Numbered from the stretch's first letter, positions 1 through 11,937 are shown. The stretch is DNA of 64,000 bases from Mimachlamys varia (GCA_947623455.1 OX392528.1:48998322-49062321), one strand, 5' to 3'. The notes: generated by a model from the sequence alone, not told the origin. Translations and numbers: made by a program.

Positions 1-3000
1 CCATTGTTTCCAGTGTGATGGTCTGTCTATTGTTCCCAGTGTGATGATCTGTCCATTTTTCCCAGTGTGATGGTCTGTCCATTGTTCCCAGTTTGATGGT
101 CTGTCCATTGTTCTCAGTGTAATGGTCTGTCTATTGTTCCCAGTGTGATGGTTTGTCCATTGTTCCCAGTGTGATGGTATGTCCATATTTCCCAGTGTGG
201 TGATCTGTCCATTGTTCCCACTGTGATGGTCTGTCTATTGTTCCCAGTGTGATGGTCTGTCCATTGTTCCCAGTGTGATGGTCTGTCTATTGTTCCCAGT
301 GTGATGGTCTGTCTATTGTTCCCAGTGTGATGGTTTGTCCATTGTTCCCAGTGTGATGGTCTGTCTATTGTTCCCAGTGTGATGGTCTGTCCATTGTTCC
401 CATTGTGATGGTCTGTCTATTGTTCCCATTGTGATGGTCTGTCTATTATTCCCAGTGTGATGGTTTGTCCATTTTTCCCAGTGTGATGGCCTGTCCATTA
501 TTCCCAGTGTGATGGTTTGTCCATTATTCCCAGTGTGATGGTTTGTTCATTGTTCCCAGTGTGGTGGTCTGTCCATTGTTCCCATTGTGATGGTCTGTCT
601 ATTGTTCCCAGTGTGATGGTCTGTCCATTATTCCCAGTGTGATGTTTTGTCCATTGTTCCCAGTGTGATGGTCTGTCTATTATTCCCAGTGTGATGGTAT
701 GTCCATTGTTCCCAGTGTGATGATCTGTCCATTGTTCCCAGTGTGATGGTCTGTCTATTGTTCCCAGTGTGATGGTCTGTCTATTGTTCCCAGTGTGATG
801 GTGTGTCCATTATTCCCAGTATGATGGTCTGTCTATTGTTCCCAGTGTGACGGTCTGTCTATTGTTCCCAGTGTGATGGTTTGTCCATTGTTCCCAGTGT
901 GACGGTCTGTCTATTGTTCCCAGTGTGATGGTCTGTCTATTGTTCCCAGTGTGATGGTTTGTCCATTGTTCCAAGTGTGATGGTCTGTCTATTGTTCCCA
1001 GTGTGATGGTCTGTCTATTGTTCCCAGTGTGATGGTCTGTCTATTGTTCCCAGTGTGATGGTCTGTCCATTGTTCCCAGTATGATGGTCTGTCTATTGTT
1101 CCCAGTGTGATGGTCTGTCCATTGTTCCCAGTGTGATGGTCTGTCTATTGTTCCCAGTGTGATGGTCTGTCTATTGTTCCCAGTGTGATGGTCTGTCCAT
1201 TGTTCCCAGTATGATGGTCTGTCTATTGTTCCCTGTGTGATGGTCTGTTTATTTTTCCAGTGTGATGGTCTGTCGATTGTTCCCAGTGTGATGGTCTGTC
1301 CATTGTTCCCAGTATGATTGTCTGTCTATTGTCCCCAGTGTGATGATCTGTCTATTGTTCCTAGTGTGATGGTCTGTCTATTGTTCCCAGTGTGATGGTT
1401 TGTTTATTGTTCCCAGTGTGATGGTCTGTCTATTGTTCCTAGTGTGATGGTCTGTCTATTGTTCCCAGTGTGATGGTCTGTCCATTGTTCCCAGTGTGAT
1501 GGTCTGTCTATTGTTCCCAGTGTGATGGTCTGTCTATTGTTCCCAGTGTGATGGTTTGTCCATTGTTCCCAGTGTGATGGTCTGTCTATTGTTCCCAGTG
1601 TGATGGTCTGTCCATTGTTCCCATTGTGATGGTCTGTCTATTGTTCCCATTGTGATGGTCTGTCTATTATTCCCAGTGTGATGGTTTGTCCATTTTTCCC
1701 AGTGTGATGGCCTGTCCATTATTCCCAGTGTGATGGTTTGTCCATTATTCCCAGTGTGATGGTTTGTTCATTGTTCCCAGTGTGGTGGTCTGTCCATTGT
1801 TCCCATTGTGATGGTCTGTCTATTGTTCCCAGTGTGATGGTCTGTCCATTATTCCCAGTGTGATGTTTTGTCCATTGTTCCCAGTGTGATGGTCTGTCTA
1901 TTATTCCCAGTGTGATGGTATGTCCATTGTTCCCAGTGTGATGATCTGTCCATTGTTCCCAGTGTGATGGTCTGTCCATTGTTCCCGTTGTGATGGTCTG
2001 TCTATTGTTCCCAGTAGGATGATCTGTCCATTGTTCCCAGTGTGATGGTTTGTTCATTGTTCCCAGTATGGTGGTCTGTCCATTGTTCCCGATGTGATGG
2101 TCTGTCCATTGTTCCCAGTGTGATGGTCTGTCTATTATTCCCAGTGTGATGGTGTGTCCATTATTCCCAGTATGATGGTCTGTCTATTGTTCCCAGTGTG
2201 ATGGTCTGTCTATTGTTCCCAGTGTGATGGTTTGTCCATTGTTCCCAGTGTGATGGTCTGTCTATTGTTCCCAGTGTGATGGTCTGTCTATTGTTCCCAG
2301 TGTGATGGTCTGTCTATTGTTCCCAGTGTGATGGTCTGTCCATTGTTCCCAGTATGATGGTCTGTCTATTGTTCCCAGTGTGATGGTCTGTCCATTGTTC
2401 CCAGTGTGATGGTCTGTCTATTGTTCCCAGTGTGATGGTCTGTCTATTGTTCCCAGTGTGATGGTCTGTCCATTGTTCCCAGTATGATGGTCTGTCTATT
2501 GTTCCCTGTGTGATGGTCTGTTTATTTTTCCAGTGTGATGGTCTGTCGATTGTTCCCAGTGTGATGGTCTGTCCATTGTTCCCAGTATGATGGTCTGTCT
2601 ATTGTCCCCAGTGTGATGATCTGTCTATTGTTCCTAGTGTGATGGTCTGTCTATTGTTCCCAGTGTGATGGTTTGTTTATTGTTCCCAGTGTGATGGTCT
2701 GTCTATTGTTCCTAGTGTGATGGTCTGTCTATTGTTCCCAGTGTGATGGTCTGTTTGTTGTTCCCAGTGTGATGGTCTGTCTATTGTTCCCAGTGTGATG
2801 GTCTGTTTGTTATTCCCAGTGTGATGGTCTGTCTTTTGTTCCCAGTGTGATGGTCTGTCTATTGTTCCCAGTGTGAGGGTCTGTCCATTGTTCCCAGTGT
2901 GATGGTCTGTCCATTGTTCCCAGTGTGATGGTCTGTCCATTGTTCCCAGTGTGATGGTCTGTCCATTGTTCCCAGTGTGATGGTCTGTCCATTGTTCCCA

Positions 3001-3155
3001 GTGTGATGGTCTGTCCATTGTTCCAAGTGTGATGGTCTGTCCATTGTTCCCAGTGTGATGGTCTGTCCATTGTTCCCAGTGTGATGGTCTGTCCATTGTT
3101 CCCAGTGTGATGGTCTGTCCATTGTTCCCAGTGTGATGGTCTGTCCATTGTTCCC
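1..3155. repeat. 26-bp minisatellite with higher-order duplication
   Basis: About 120 head-to-tail copies of a 26-bp unit beginning CCCAGTGTGATGGTCTGTCT and ending near ATTGTT. Common variants are TCTAT/TCCAT, GGTCTG/GGTTTG and GTGTG/GTATG. Rare variants recur at a fixed offset: the TTTATTTTTCCAG variant at about 1248 and 2521, and the GTCCCCAG variant at 1321 and 2594, both 1273 bp apart. 313-498 recurs at 1534-1719, 1221 bp apart. The second part is therefore a block duplicate of the first with a two-unit indel. Units after about 2870 are nearly uniform. The minus strand is open in long stretches only because the unit lacks stop codons, so this is not a gene. Confidence 0.95.
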
Positions 3156-4193
3156 TGTGTTGTCGTTTATGGTTCGTCTCTTTTTTGATCTGATGTTATA
3201 ATTAATTAAGGTAATATAGATTTTTAGATCTTACATACACGTACTATTGTATAAAAAATCGATAATTTCATGATTCACAAAGCTTGTAAAATGATATCAA
3301 ACTGAAGAAAAAGAGAGCAAAACGGAAAATAACGTATTACGTATACTTATTGTTGCAGATGATTACTACATATATAATATTTAAAGTTGTCTCTAGCCTT
3401 TCACACAAAGAATTATCTTTCATAAAGGATTATATTCCAAGGCTTGATTGTTGATTATTTAAGTTAATATTTCTATATTTTTTATTAGGAGACGTTAAGC
3501 GATCTAGGTACATGTATTTCCCATTACTGTATACAATATACATTTTCTGTACGTCTCTGTTTATAAACATACAGTGTATATGAAAGGTACTGCACTGAAA
3601 GCAATATTCTACATCATCATGATGTGTCAAAAGTATTCAGCCACATTATATTTTTACTAAAGTATTATAAATTGCATACCTTTTGACATTTGTAATGATT
3701 TTTTATGACTTCCTTTTCCAAAGAAATTTATTGAATTTATTCACATTCATTTAATTTGCTTATTTCTCTGATAATATTTGTTTAATTTTCCGTAGTCAAT
3801 CAAGTGATAGTGAACGTGTGGCCCTTTCAAAATGTTCAGAAAAATAATATCATTAAACTAAAATAAAGAAAAAAACGACCCCATGCTCTTATTACAGTGT
3901 ATAATACTATAATTTCATTTCAATACATATCTATATATATGTATTTTCGTCTATTTCAAGAAACAGTGTTTAAGAATATCAGAGGAATGAACTAACAATT
4001 GTTTACAAGTGTATTAAATTTAAAGTCCATTGAAAAACGAGGTCATAAAAATCATTGAAACTTGTCTAACGCATATCACATGCGATTATCGATTTAGCGT
4101 GATCGAGTGAAACTTCTAGCTTACTGTCGTGAAACCTAAATATCAAGGACACACGAATTATCTCCCTTTACCAGTTCCGAAGTGAAAACGAAA
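3156..4193. other. AT-rich upstream region of the TTC9-family gene
   Basis: No coding region, RNA gene or repeat family is recognisable here. The segment should hold the promoter and 5' UTR of the gene that starts at 4194. No TATA box or initiator stands out from the AT-rich background. Confidence 0.4.
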
Positions 4194-7100
4194 ATGCAGG
4201 GAGCCAGCGTACGAATAAGTGATGAAGAAAAGATCAGGACTGCAGCCACGTTCAAGGCCGATGGCAATGCTTTCTACAAAGAGAAAGATTTCAGGAAGGC
4301 TATCGGGAAATACCACAGGGCTATTTTACAGCTGAAAGCTGTCGGAAGTGAAAAGAAGTGTGCTGCCTTGATGCCGGTGCCAATGTCTCACACCGCACCG
4401 GAACTGTCCGAGGACATGCAGGATCTGTTTACCTCTTTGAGAGTGGATTGTTACAACAATTTAGCAGGTATAATCATTCTGGATCTGGATTTGGATAAAT
4501 ACGATTCAGTGACCCATACTGACTTGATCATGATGATGAATCAGTGAAAATTAAACGACCCCAAATTAATTTCTGCTCGCGATCGTCGTATTATCATGTT
4601 TCTTCACTCTCATTCCGTTGCTCATGGGAACTGAAACTACATGTACGTATCAGTATAGGTTTACTTATCTGCAGTAGTACACGTGCATGTTCATAATATT
4701 GTTACACATGTGCTAGGCCTGATACACATAAATAGCACAGCTTGCAACCAAGTACAATATATGCCTATAAGTGTGAACAGCTGGTTACTTCTGATAGTTA
4801 TACGTAGACCTAATTCATCTTGTATACATGTCATCGTCGGAAACCCACGGTACACTTCTCTTATGCTTGCATACCGTGGGCTAGAATAGATGGAAACCCT
4901 CGTTTCCACGAATAGAAGTTTTTTCGGAGATTTCGACCAATCAGGCAGGTGCTTGTGGACATGAATGTGTCACCTGTGTCTGTAATTAGATCATTTTACC
5001 TTGCCCACGACCAGTACATTTCTGTAGGCATGACGCCAATGTCAATCTCCATATAGTAGGACCTTATATTCTAACACAATCGGCACAATTATAACACAAT
5101 CGACAGGTTTTGTAGACAGGCATGCGCAGTTCTACATATGTACAAATTGCGGGATACCCCGTCTACTTCCATCTATTCTAGCCCACGGCATGCAAGCGTC
5201 AGAGAAGTGTAGGTGGGTTTCAAACTAAGTTTGTTTAAGGATCCTACTCAAAGTTATAAGCTATGTAGACTTGAGAGAAATTGAAAGCAAATAGCCAAAT
5301 ACTGATGAATACTACATGTAGTTGTAGTAGAACTTGACTAGTAATTGTTGGATGCAATTTGACAGTGACAAGGTTCAACAAGTTAAAATTGGTATAAAAA
5401 AAATTCCAGAGTTCAGAGGATGTCACATGATCACATGAGCTTGTTGAAAGGAATTATTGATTAAAAAAAATTTCACTAAAAACACCAGGATTGTTATTGT
5501 GCACTTTTTAATTAAGCAGGGTTTGTGTCGAAGCCATCCCTATATCTTTTTCAAGCAAAGAAACTGAAAATAAAGGACCCCACTAATTTTCAGGAGTCCA
5601 ATTTAAACTATGCAGAAGGACCCCATTTATTTAGGAATGGACCCATTTGATAAAATACCCAGCACAAACCCTGATTAAGTATTCTTATATTATGAAATAT
5701 TCTCTGTGTATGTTACATACTGTTTTTAATGGAAAGAAATCACATTTATGTTCGGAAGCACTTGTGACAGTTGTTAGAAGGCAGTATTGTTTAGATTCTG
5801 AAATGTGTGTATATTGCTGTGTACATTAACATATATATTGTGCACCACAGCATGTTTACTGCACCAGGAGGGCACCAACTACAGTAAAGTACTGGAGTAC
5901 TGTGACCAAGTTCTAGAGGACCGGCCGTCTAACAGCAAGGCCAGACACCGTAAGGGAGTGGCACTTTACCACCTCAAGCAATACAACGAGGCTCAAGCTC
6001 TCCTCCTTAGTTTAGACGGAACAGGTAAAACAGCACTGTTACAGAGTTATTATATAATCCCCCAATTTATTTGTACCAGAGATTTACTTATTTATAGAAA
6101 TTGGACAAACAAAATCAAACAACAATTTACGTTTACGACGGTTATGAAAAACAATAGAGCTGCTTACCACAAAAACAAAAGTACCATGGTATACCACGGT
6201 ATTTAGGCAAATACTGAGGTACGTACTATGGTTTACCAACTTGATTGAATGTTTAAGCTAGCTAAAGGTCTCTGGCAGTTTTTGTTCTGAAGCCAATCAA
6301 CAAGAGACCTGTCATAAGTTTCTCTTTGTGTCATCCTCTTACATGTTTGAGGGATGCTATATATATGTCTGTCCTAGTTTAAGTTAAGGATCTGCTCTTG
6401 TGAGGTTTCAATCACGTTCAAATCTCGTTTTGATCTCACGTGAGATATTTTTGTAATATCTAACAATTTATTATTAATTTCAATAGGAAATATGCATCTC
6501 AAAAATGTAGTAAAAAATTAGATGTCTGTTATTTGTAGAACTTTTTTTAGAAGAATTTAAAAAAATGACCATTATGGCGGCCATTTTGAAAATTAGTATT
6601 TCTGTGTATTTCTTCCCCTTCAGGAATGGCCAAAATTTTTAAGATTTTTGTGCTTGATTGATCATTTAAAATCGGCAGTGTGTCGCCATTTTTCAATACA
6701 GCAAATTCATTTTTGCTGTACAACTTCTTTATGTTCATTTTAAAGCAATTATTATGCAACAAATATATTGTTTTACATTTTGGTTATGATTTTAAGATAT
6801 TTGGTGTAATTAAAGTGATTTTGATTTTTGACTCAAGAATAGTGAAAAATAACACATTTGATAAAAGGACAAAAAAACAAGCACACTACCCTCCAGTTTT
6901 TATGACTGCTTTAGAATGAGAAACCCATTTCCTTTTGATCTGCCAAATATCTAAAAAAGTTAGTCGCTAGGATTTTTTTGATAAAGCATCAAATCTGCAA
7001 AAACTGAGGAAAATGGAGTATTTTCTCATTCAAAAAAAAGGGGTAGGGGTAAGTAAAATTTATTTTTTGAGCTAAAAAAAATAATTTAAAGACTTTATTT

Positions 7101-8311
7101 TTCCGGAATGAATAAGAAAATACCATTTTTGTCAATTCTGCAAACATTCATACATATCTGATTACTCATCTGGAAGATATTGAATGAAATTGTCCTGCAA
7201 TTGGCCAAAACGGCATTTTTCACATAAATCACGTGTTTTGCTCATTTAGGTATCTTTGACCGAGCATAGCACAAAAAGGAGTTCACTACCATATATTTCT
7301 TTTTGCATTTTCTGCTATGCAATGAACTCCCTTCGACTTTTCACAAGAGAAGATCCTTAATTAGCAAACTTATAGGAAATCATAATTAAACCATATATTG
7401 GAATTATAATTGATCTATGTAACATATAGTTCTTTGATAAGTTAGATTAAAGTTCCCAAAAAACTGGTGAGGGACTAATATACCATGGTACATACCATCA
7501 CAACTTTATACCACAATATACCGGAATACCGGTAAAACCGCCCAGCCCTAAAAAACAACTCATATTGTCATGGTTGATAGTTTTCCATTTTGTGACAGAA
7601 ACCCGTTTTTTTACATGTGGATGGTCAACAAATTTTTTTCCATTATTTCAACTTTTTCTTACTTTAATCTATTTTCAGGTTTTCATTTTTTTTTTTAACT
7701 TTCACCCATGTATTATTCATTAATCCTATTAACCTGAATGGATCCCAGTAAGGATAACATAAGCAACAGGACATCAGTGTACCCAAAGAAAGCCTAGCTA
7801 AGTGTTTGCGCAGGTCAACTGAAGAATTGTCTGGTCCAATAAGGGGGTCAGACTAGCTTTAATGCTATCTGTTGTTAGATGGAACATCTATAATCTTTTA
7901 GTCAGCCCTTAATTAAGATGTTAGAGAGGGCTTAAGGTTTTAGTGTGTTACATGGTCATACACATGTACATGTACATTTTTGTAGGCATGTATTACTTTG
8001 TAAGGGTAATGGCCCTTCGTTCTCTGAAATGTTCTCTGTAAAATTTGCCTATGTTATAACAATCATCTTTTTATAAAAAAGAGACTCCTATCATGTAATA
8101 CTGAAATGCCTGTCTATTTTTGATTTATCAATAAAGCTAAGACTAAGTGTTTCATACATGTTTCTTTTTCTTACTTTCAGATGCGGCAACAAAGAAATAT
8201 TTAGCTCTTTGTAAACAAGCCATTCGGGAAGAAGATAAACAGCTTCAGAAGACATATCGGGCCATGTTTAGTAGTAATTCAACACAACCAACGCAGATGG
8301 ATGCAACTTGA
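4194..8311 (+). CDS. TTC9: TTC9-family tetratricopeptide repeat protein, 3 exons, 192 aa
   Basis: Small TPR protein of the TTC9 family; vertebrate members are short cytosolic proteins thought to act as protein-binding adaptors. Coding exons are 4194-4467, 5851-6024 and 8181-8311, all with GT donors and AG acceptors; both introns split a codon after base 1. The first ATG in the open frame is 4194. TPR1 spans about residues 17-50 (KADGNAFYKEKDFRKAIGKY then HRAILQLK). An acidic linker follows, then DCYNNLAACLLHQ at about 85-97 opening TPR2, and ARHRKGVALYHLKQYNEA in TPR3 at about 121-140. The CYNNLAACLL core, a linker between TPR1 and TPR2, and the length match TTC9A/B/C. Which paralogue cannot be decided. 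Both introns carry TIR elements (4837-5221; 6388-7356). Confidence 0.9.
4837..5221. mobile_element. TIR element in TTC9 intron 1
   Basis: About 55 bp at 4837-4893 (GGAAACCCACGGTACACTTC onward) return in inverted orientation at 5168-5221. The intact ~385-bp unit lies wholly inside intron 1 and has no open frame. Each terminus itself contains a short palindrome, CCCACGGTA and TACCGTGGG at the left end. This fits a miniature inverted-repeat element (MITE); the superfamily is unresolved. Confidence 0.7.
6388..7356. mobile_element. TTAA-flanked TIR element in TTC9 intron 2
   Basis: TTAA at 6384-6387 and again at 7357-7360 flank a ~970-bp block. Its ends are inverted copies: GGATCTGCTCTTGTGA on the left, TCACAAGAGAAGATCC on the right. 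TTAA target duplications are typical of piggyBac-type transposition. There is no transposase frame inside, so this would be a non-autonomous derivative. Confidence 0.6.
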
Positions 8312-8324
8312 CAACATTGTAAAT

Positions 8325-8720
8325 TGTATGAAAAAGTGAATGTATACAGAATGACTGCTTACATGAAACCTGACCCATGTGAACTGTATGGAAAGTGAAA
8401 GTTAATGATAAGTGACTGCTTACATGAGGTCTGACCCATGTAAACTGTATGGAAAGCGAAAGTTAATGATAAGTGACTGCTTACATGAGGCCTGACCCAT
8501 GTAAACTGTATGGAAAGTGAAAGTTAATGATAAGTGACTGCTTACATGAGGCCTGATCCATGTAAACTGTAACGAAAGTGAAAGTTAATGATAAGTGCTT
8601 ACATGAGGTCTGACCCATGAAAACTGTAACGAAAGTGAAAGTTAATGATAAGTGACTGCTTACATGAGGTCTGACCCATGTAAACTGTATGGAAAGTGAA
8701 AGTTAATGATAAGTGTGACT
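8325..8720. repeat. 61-bp tandem repeat just after the TTC9 stop
   Basis: About six copies of a 61-bp unit (for example GTGACTGCTTACATGAGG, CTGACCCATGTAAACTG, GAAAGTTAATGATAAG) begin some 15 nt after the stop codon. They probably lie inside the 3' UTR. The first copy is most diverged and the inner copies nearly identical; the sixth spacing is shortened by a small deletion. Confidence 0.9.
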
Positions 8721-9014
8721 TGCTAGCATGGGACATGTGATATGGATTGTAACATTTGAAATGTGATTGCTTTCAATGTTTAATTATCTGTGATAGTATG
8801 TGTGTTTCACTCTGTCAACTTTTGCAGAGAAAACTTCCAAAGCTGTTTGAGGAAAGATCGAACAAAATACTTGCATCAATTGCACAAAAAAAGGTTGGTA
8901 GCTTAAAATAGGTAAATTATCATTGGACTTTCCCAAGTGATGTTTGTATGAAGATAGATAGCTATATATAGTCTGGTATAAAGTTGAATTGTTGAACACA
9001 TCTTAAAGTAACAC

Positions 9015-9445
9015 AGACTAAGCAGTTATTGGATCTGATCAATCTGATTAAAATCATATCTTGATCTCCGCGCTGGTCTGTAAACTTCTCTCTGCTGTGT
9101 TAAGTCATAGATCTGAGAAAATCCCATAGGGGGTCATGTCCCGATGATCTTTTGCATTAGCCAATCAAATTACTACTGTCAGAATCTTGACAGTGAAATT
9201 TTGAGGCGACAATGCTTGCCTATAATTGCATTTGTCTGTTTAGTCATTTTGTCACTAAAAAGTTCATGTGGAATAATGTGACGAAATGGCTTGCTGCAAG
9301 ATGACAGGTCATTGGAAAATTATTTTAGTGTTAAGTAAAGAGGCGACAAAGGTAATCTAAACATGACCTCTTATGGGATGTTGTCAGATCTTTGTAAAAC
9401 GGAGTGAGAACAAGGATCTGTATTTTAATCAGATTGGGATCTGAT
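9015..9445. mobile_element. TIR element, family copy 1
   Basis: A ~420-bp block bounded by inverted ends: GGATCTGATCAATCTGATTA on the left, and TAATCAGATTGGGATCTG on the right. A second copy lies inverted at 53058-53440 in gene B intron 7, sharing ATCTTGATC, GTCATGTCCCGATGA, TTCTGACAGTAGTAATTTGA (in inverse) and GGCGACAA segments. No coding capacity; MITE-like. Confidence 0.75.
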
Positions 9446-9970
9446 TCAACTTTTGCTGTCCTGTATACAGAAGTATCTTGTTACTGAAGGTTGCTTGATG
9501 CAGGCTTTCAGATAAGTTGTCAACTCATTGATATAGACAATTGGCACCTTTAAAGTAGATTATAGAACAAATAAATGCCTAAATCTTTAATCTATATTTG
9601 ATTTCTGAAATATGTTTTCATGTATATTAAAGCATTTTCAAATATCAAACTTCCACAGTCATATTAGATAATAAATATGTGAAGACATATTTTCTTTTAA
9701 AATGAAATGAGTTATCATGAACACATCACTTTAAGAATTGATGGGTAATTGATATGTGTGTATAAGAGTACATGTATATGTATGTGTTTGAGAGATGGCA
9801 TATAGGCATTTTACCTGTCCCAGCAAATGTTTTTATCCAATCAAACAGAAATGTGTAATTAAACTTTCTTTCACATGATGCTTTATATTTTAAATTTTTA
9901 AATTACAAACACGTAATAATGTTCTAGGGTCAGACACTAGGAATTGGATCTCGTAGAAACCTTCATAGAC
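9446..9970. other. AT-rich intergenic DNA, nothing recognised
   Basis: No coding, RNA or repeat signal is apparent between the TIR element and the next short TIR element. Confidence 0.35.
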
Positions 9971-10100
9971 CACAGTTGCTTGAGTTTCTGTCATTAAATA
10001 ATAAATATATATGTGTGAAATGAGCCACTACATTCTGTAATGTGCCGCGGCTCCATATATAAACATTTTTTATATACTGACAGAAACTCAAGCAACTGTG
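9971..10100. mobile_element. 130-bp deletion derivative of the foldback element
   Basis: Ends are CACAGTTGCTTGAGTTTCTG and its inverse complement (CAGAAACTCAAGCAACTGTG). The same termini bound the ~900-bp foldback element at 40875-41774. The interior here joins that element's left end (CCGCGGCTCC region) to its right end (GAAATGAGCC), so the long palindromic arms have been deleted. Confidence 0.8.
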
Positions 10101-10377
10101 CATAATAGACAAAGAGGGTCTTATTCCAGGGAGACAATCCTTGCGTGACAAACCATCTAATAGTGCTACATTTAACAAAATGACTACAATTACTAAGTGT
10201 GTACCCATGTTGGACGTTAACAAGAATATTTCATATAAAAGACATGGTGCAAACATACTCATCAAACTACATAACACCATTGTTTCAGAATACAATTAGC
10301 ACAAAAATGGCAGAAAAAGCAATTTTCAAATGACCGTTTCAATTAATATTGATTTGAACAATTTCAATTAACTTATG
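10101..10377. other. unassigned DNA upstream of an RT fragment
   Basis: Open on the minus strand (9963-10295) but matching no domain I recognise. It may be a degenerate upstream part of the RT copy that begins near 10378. Confidence 0.3.
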
Positions 10378-10734
10378 CAGTTTAAGACAGAACTGTATCA
10401 AAATGGCATTACCATGACAAAAAACCGTGCCCCACTCTTAGATGATTTTTTGTTTATCATATATACTAGGTTGGATTTGTGAAGGAGCTTTTCAGGACAT
10501 GTACCAGAAACCTTGCAAAATCTTTTGATTTCACTTTCAGATATATCGACAATGTATTGTCTATAAGCTCTAAATAACAAGAAGTTTGCTGACCACGTCG
10601 ATCGTATATGTACATGTATATACACCTCTGAACTTGAAATAAAGCACACAACAGACTCTTCTACATCAGCTGCTTACCACGATCTTTACTTAAACTATTA
10701 CCATTGTGTACAGCTTACTACTAATTAAGGTAAA
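10378..10734 (+). pseudogene. degenerate reverse transcriptase fragment, 5' part
   Basis: Translation gives, with stops and frameshifts, NGITMTKNRAPLLDD, then NLAKSFDFTFRYID with NVLS in place of the catalytic DDVLS, then NKKFADHV and YTSELEIKHTTDSS. These align with the better copy at 38700-38990. One of the two catalytic aspartates is Asn here, so the copy is dead. The frame stops near 10735, where the pearl/HINE-like element begins, and resumes at 11938. Confidence 0.75.
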
Positions 10735-11937
10735 CAATTTATTTGCTCATCTGGTCCGAAGGACCGAGGTGAGCTTATGCCATACAATTTCTTTAAACGA
10801 CTTCTCCATAACCACTGATAGGAAATCAACCTAATTTGGCAGGAAGCACCCTTGGGTGCCCAGGATTCAAAATTGTACTAATGGTGGGACTGACCCCCTA
10901 GGGGGCTGAGGGGTGGGGCCAAAAGGGGTTATTTAGCTATATCGGTTAAAGCGACTTCTTCTCCATAACCACTGATTGGAAATCAGCCTTATTTGGCAGA
11001 AAGTATCCCTGGGTGCTCAGGATTCAAAATTGTACTTATGGTGGGACCGACCCCCTAGGGGGCTGAGGGTTGGGGGCCATAAAAATTATTTAGCTATATT
11101 GATATTAGCGACTTCTTCTTCATGACCACTGATTGGTAATCAACTTTATTTGGCAGGAAGCATCCTTAGGTGCCCAGGATTCAAAATTGTACTAATGGTG
11201 GGACTGATCCCCTTGGGGGCTGAGGGGTGGGGCCAAAAAGGGTTATTTAGCTATATTGGTTTAGTCGACTTTTTCTCAATAACCACTGATTGGAAATGAG
11301 CGTTATTTGGCAGGAAGCATCCCTAGGTGCTCAGAATTCAAAATTGTACTCATGGTGGGACTGACCCCCTAGGGGGCTGAGGGGCAGGGCCAAAAACCGT
11401 TATTTAGCTATATTGGTTTAAGCGACTTCTTCTCCACAACCATTGAATGGAAATCAAACTTATTTGGTAGGAACTATCCCTAGGTGATCAGGATTCAAAA
11501 TTGTACTCATGGTGGGACTGACTCCCTAGGGGGCTGAGGGGCGGGGCCAAAAACCGTTATTTAGCTATATTGGTTTAAGCGACTTCTCCATAACCACTAA
11601 TTGGAAATCAACCTTATTTGGCTAGGAACCATCCTAGGTGCTCAGGATTCAAAATTGTACTCATGGTGGGACAGACCCCTAGGGGCTGAGGGGTGGGGTC
11701 AAAAAGGGTTATGTAGCTATATTGGTTTAAACGACTCCTTCTCCATAACCATTGATTGGAAATGAGCCTTATTTGGCAGGAAGCATCCCTAGGTGCTCAA
11801 GATAATTAAAATTGTACTAATGGTGACACTGACCCCCTAGGGGGCTGAGGGGCCAGCCAAAAAGAAAATATTTTATCATGATTACCTAGATACCAATGTA
11901 TCCAGGTGATCGATACAGGCCCTCTGGGCCTCTTGTT
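10735..11937 (+). mobile_element. pearl/HINE-like non-autonomous element with seven 157-bp core repeats
   Basis: The left flank carries the palindrome GGTCC-GAA-GGACC. Seven tandem copies follow: the ACCACTG-type landmark falls at 10811, 10968, 11125, 11282, 11439, 11593 and 11748, giving periods of 157, 157, 157, 157, 154 and 155 bp. Each copy contains ACTGACCCCCTAGGGGGCTG and CAGGATTCAAAATTGTACT. The right flank has a GGCCC-TCT-GGGCC hairpin followed by TCTTGTTT. Core repeats of about 160 bp between unique flanks describe the bivalve pearl and HINE (Helitron-related) elements. A 3' hairpin followed by CTTG resembles, but does not exactly match, the Helitron CTRR end. No Rep/helicase frame is present. 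Confidence 0.8.

Noticed and set aside
313..3148. Several minus-strand open frames encoding a repetitive HWEQWTDHHTGNN-like protein
   Set aside because: They are by-products of a stop-free 26-bp minisatellite; the same peptide appears in all frames, and there is no start context, signal peptide or exon structure.
4182..4193. Earlier start of the TTC9-family protein at GTG 4182
   Set aside because: Eukaryotic initiation at GTG is unlikely; the first ATG in the frame is 4194.
6180..7545. TIR element bounded by TACCATGGTATACCACGGTA-type and ACCGGTAAAACCGCCCAGCC-type ends
   Set aside because: Both ends are rich in TACC/GGTA palindromes, which pair by chance; the TTAA-flanked element inside is better supported.
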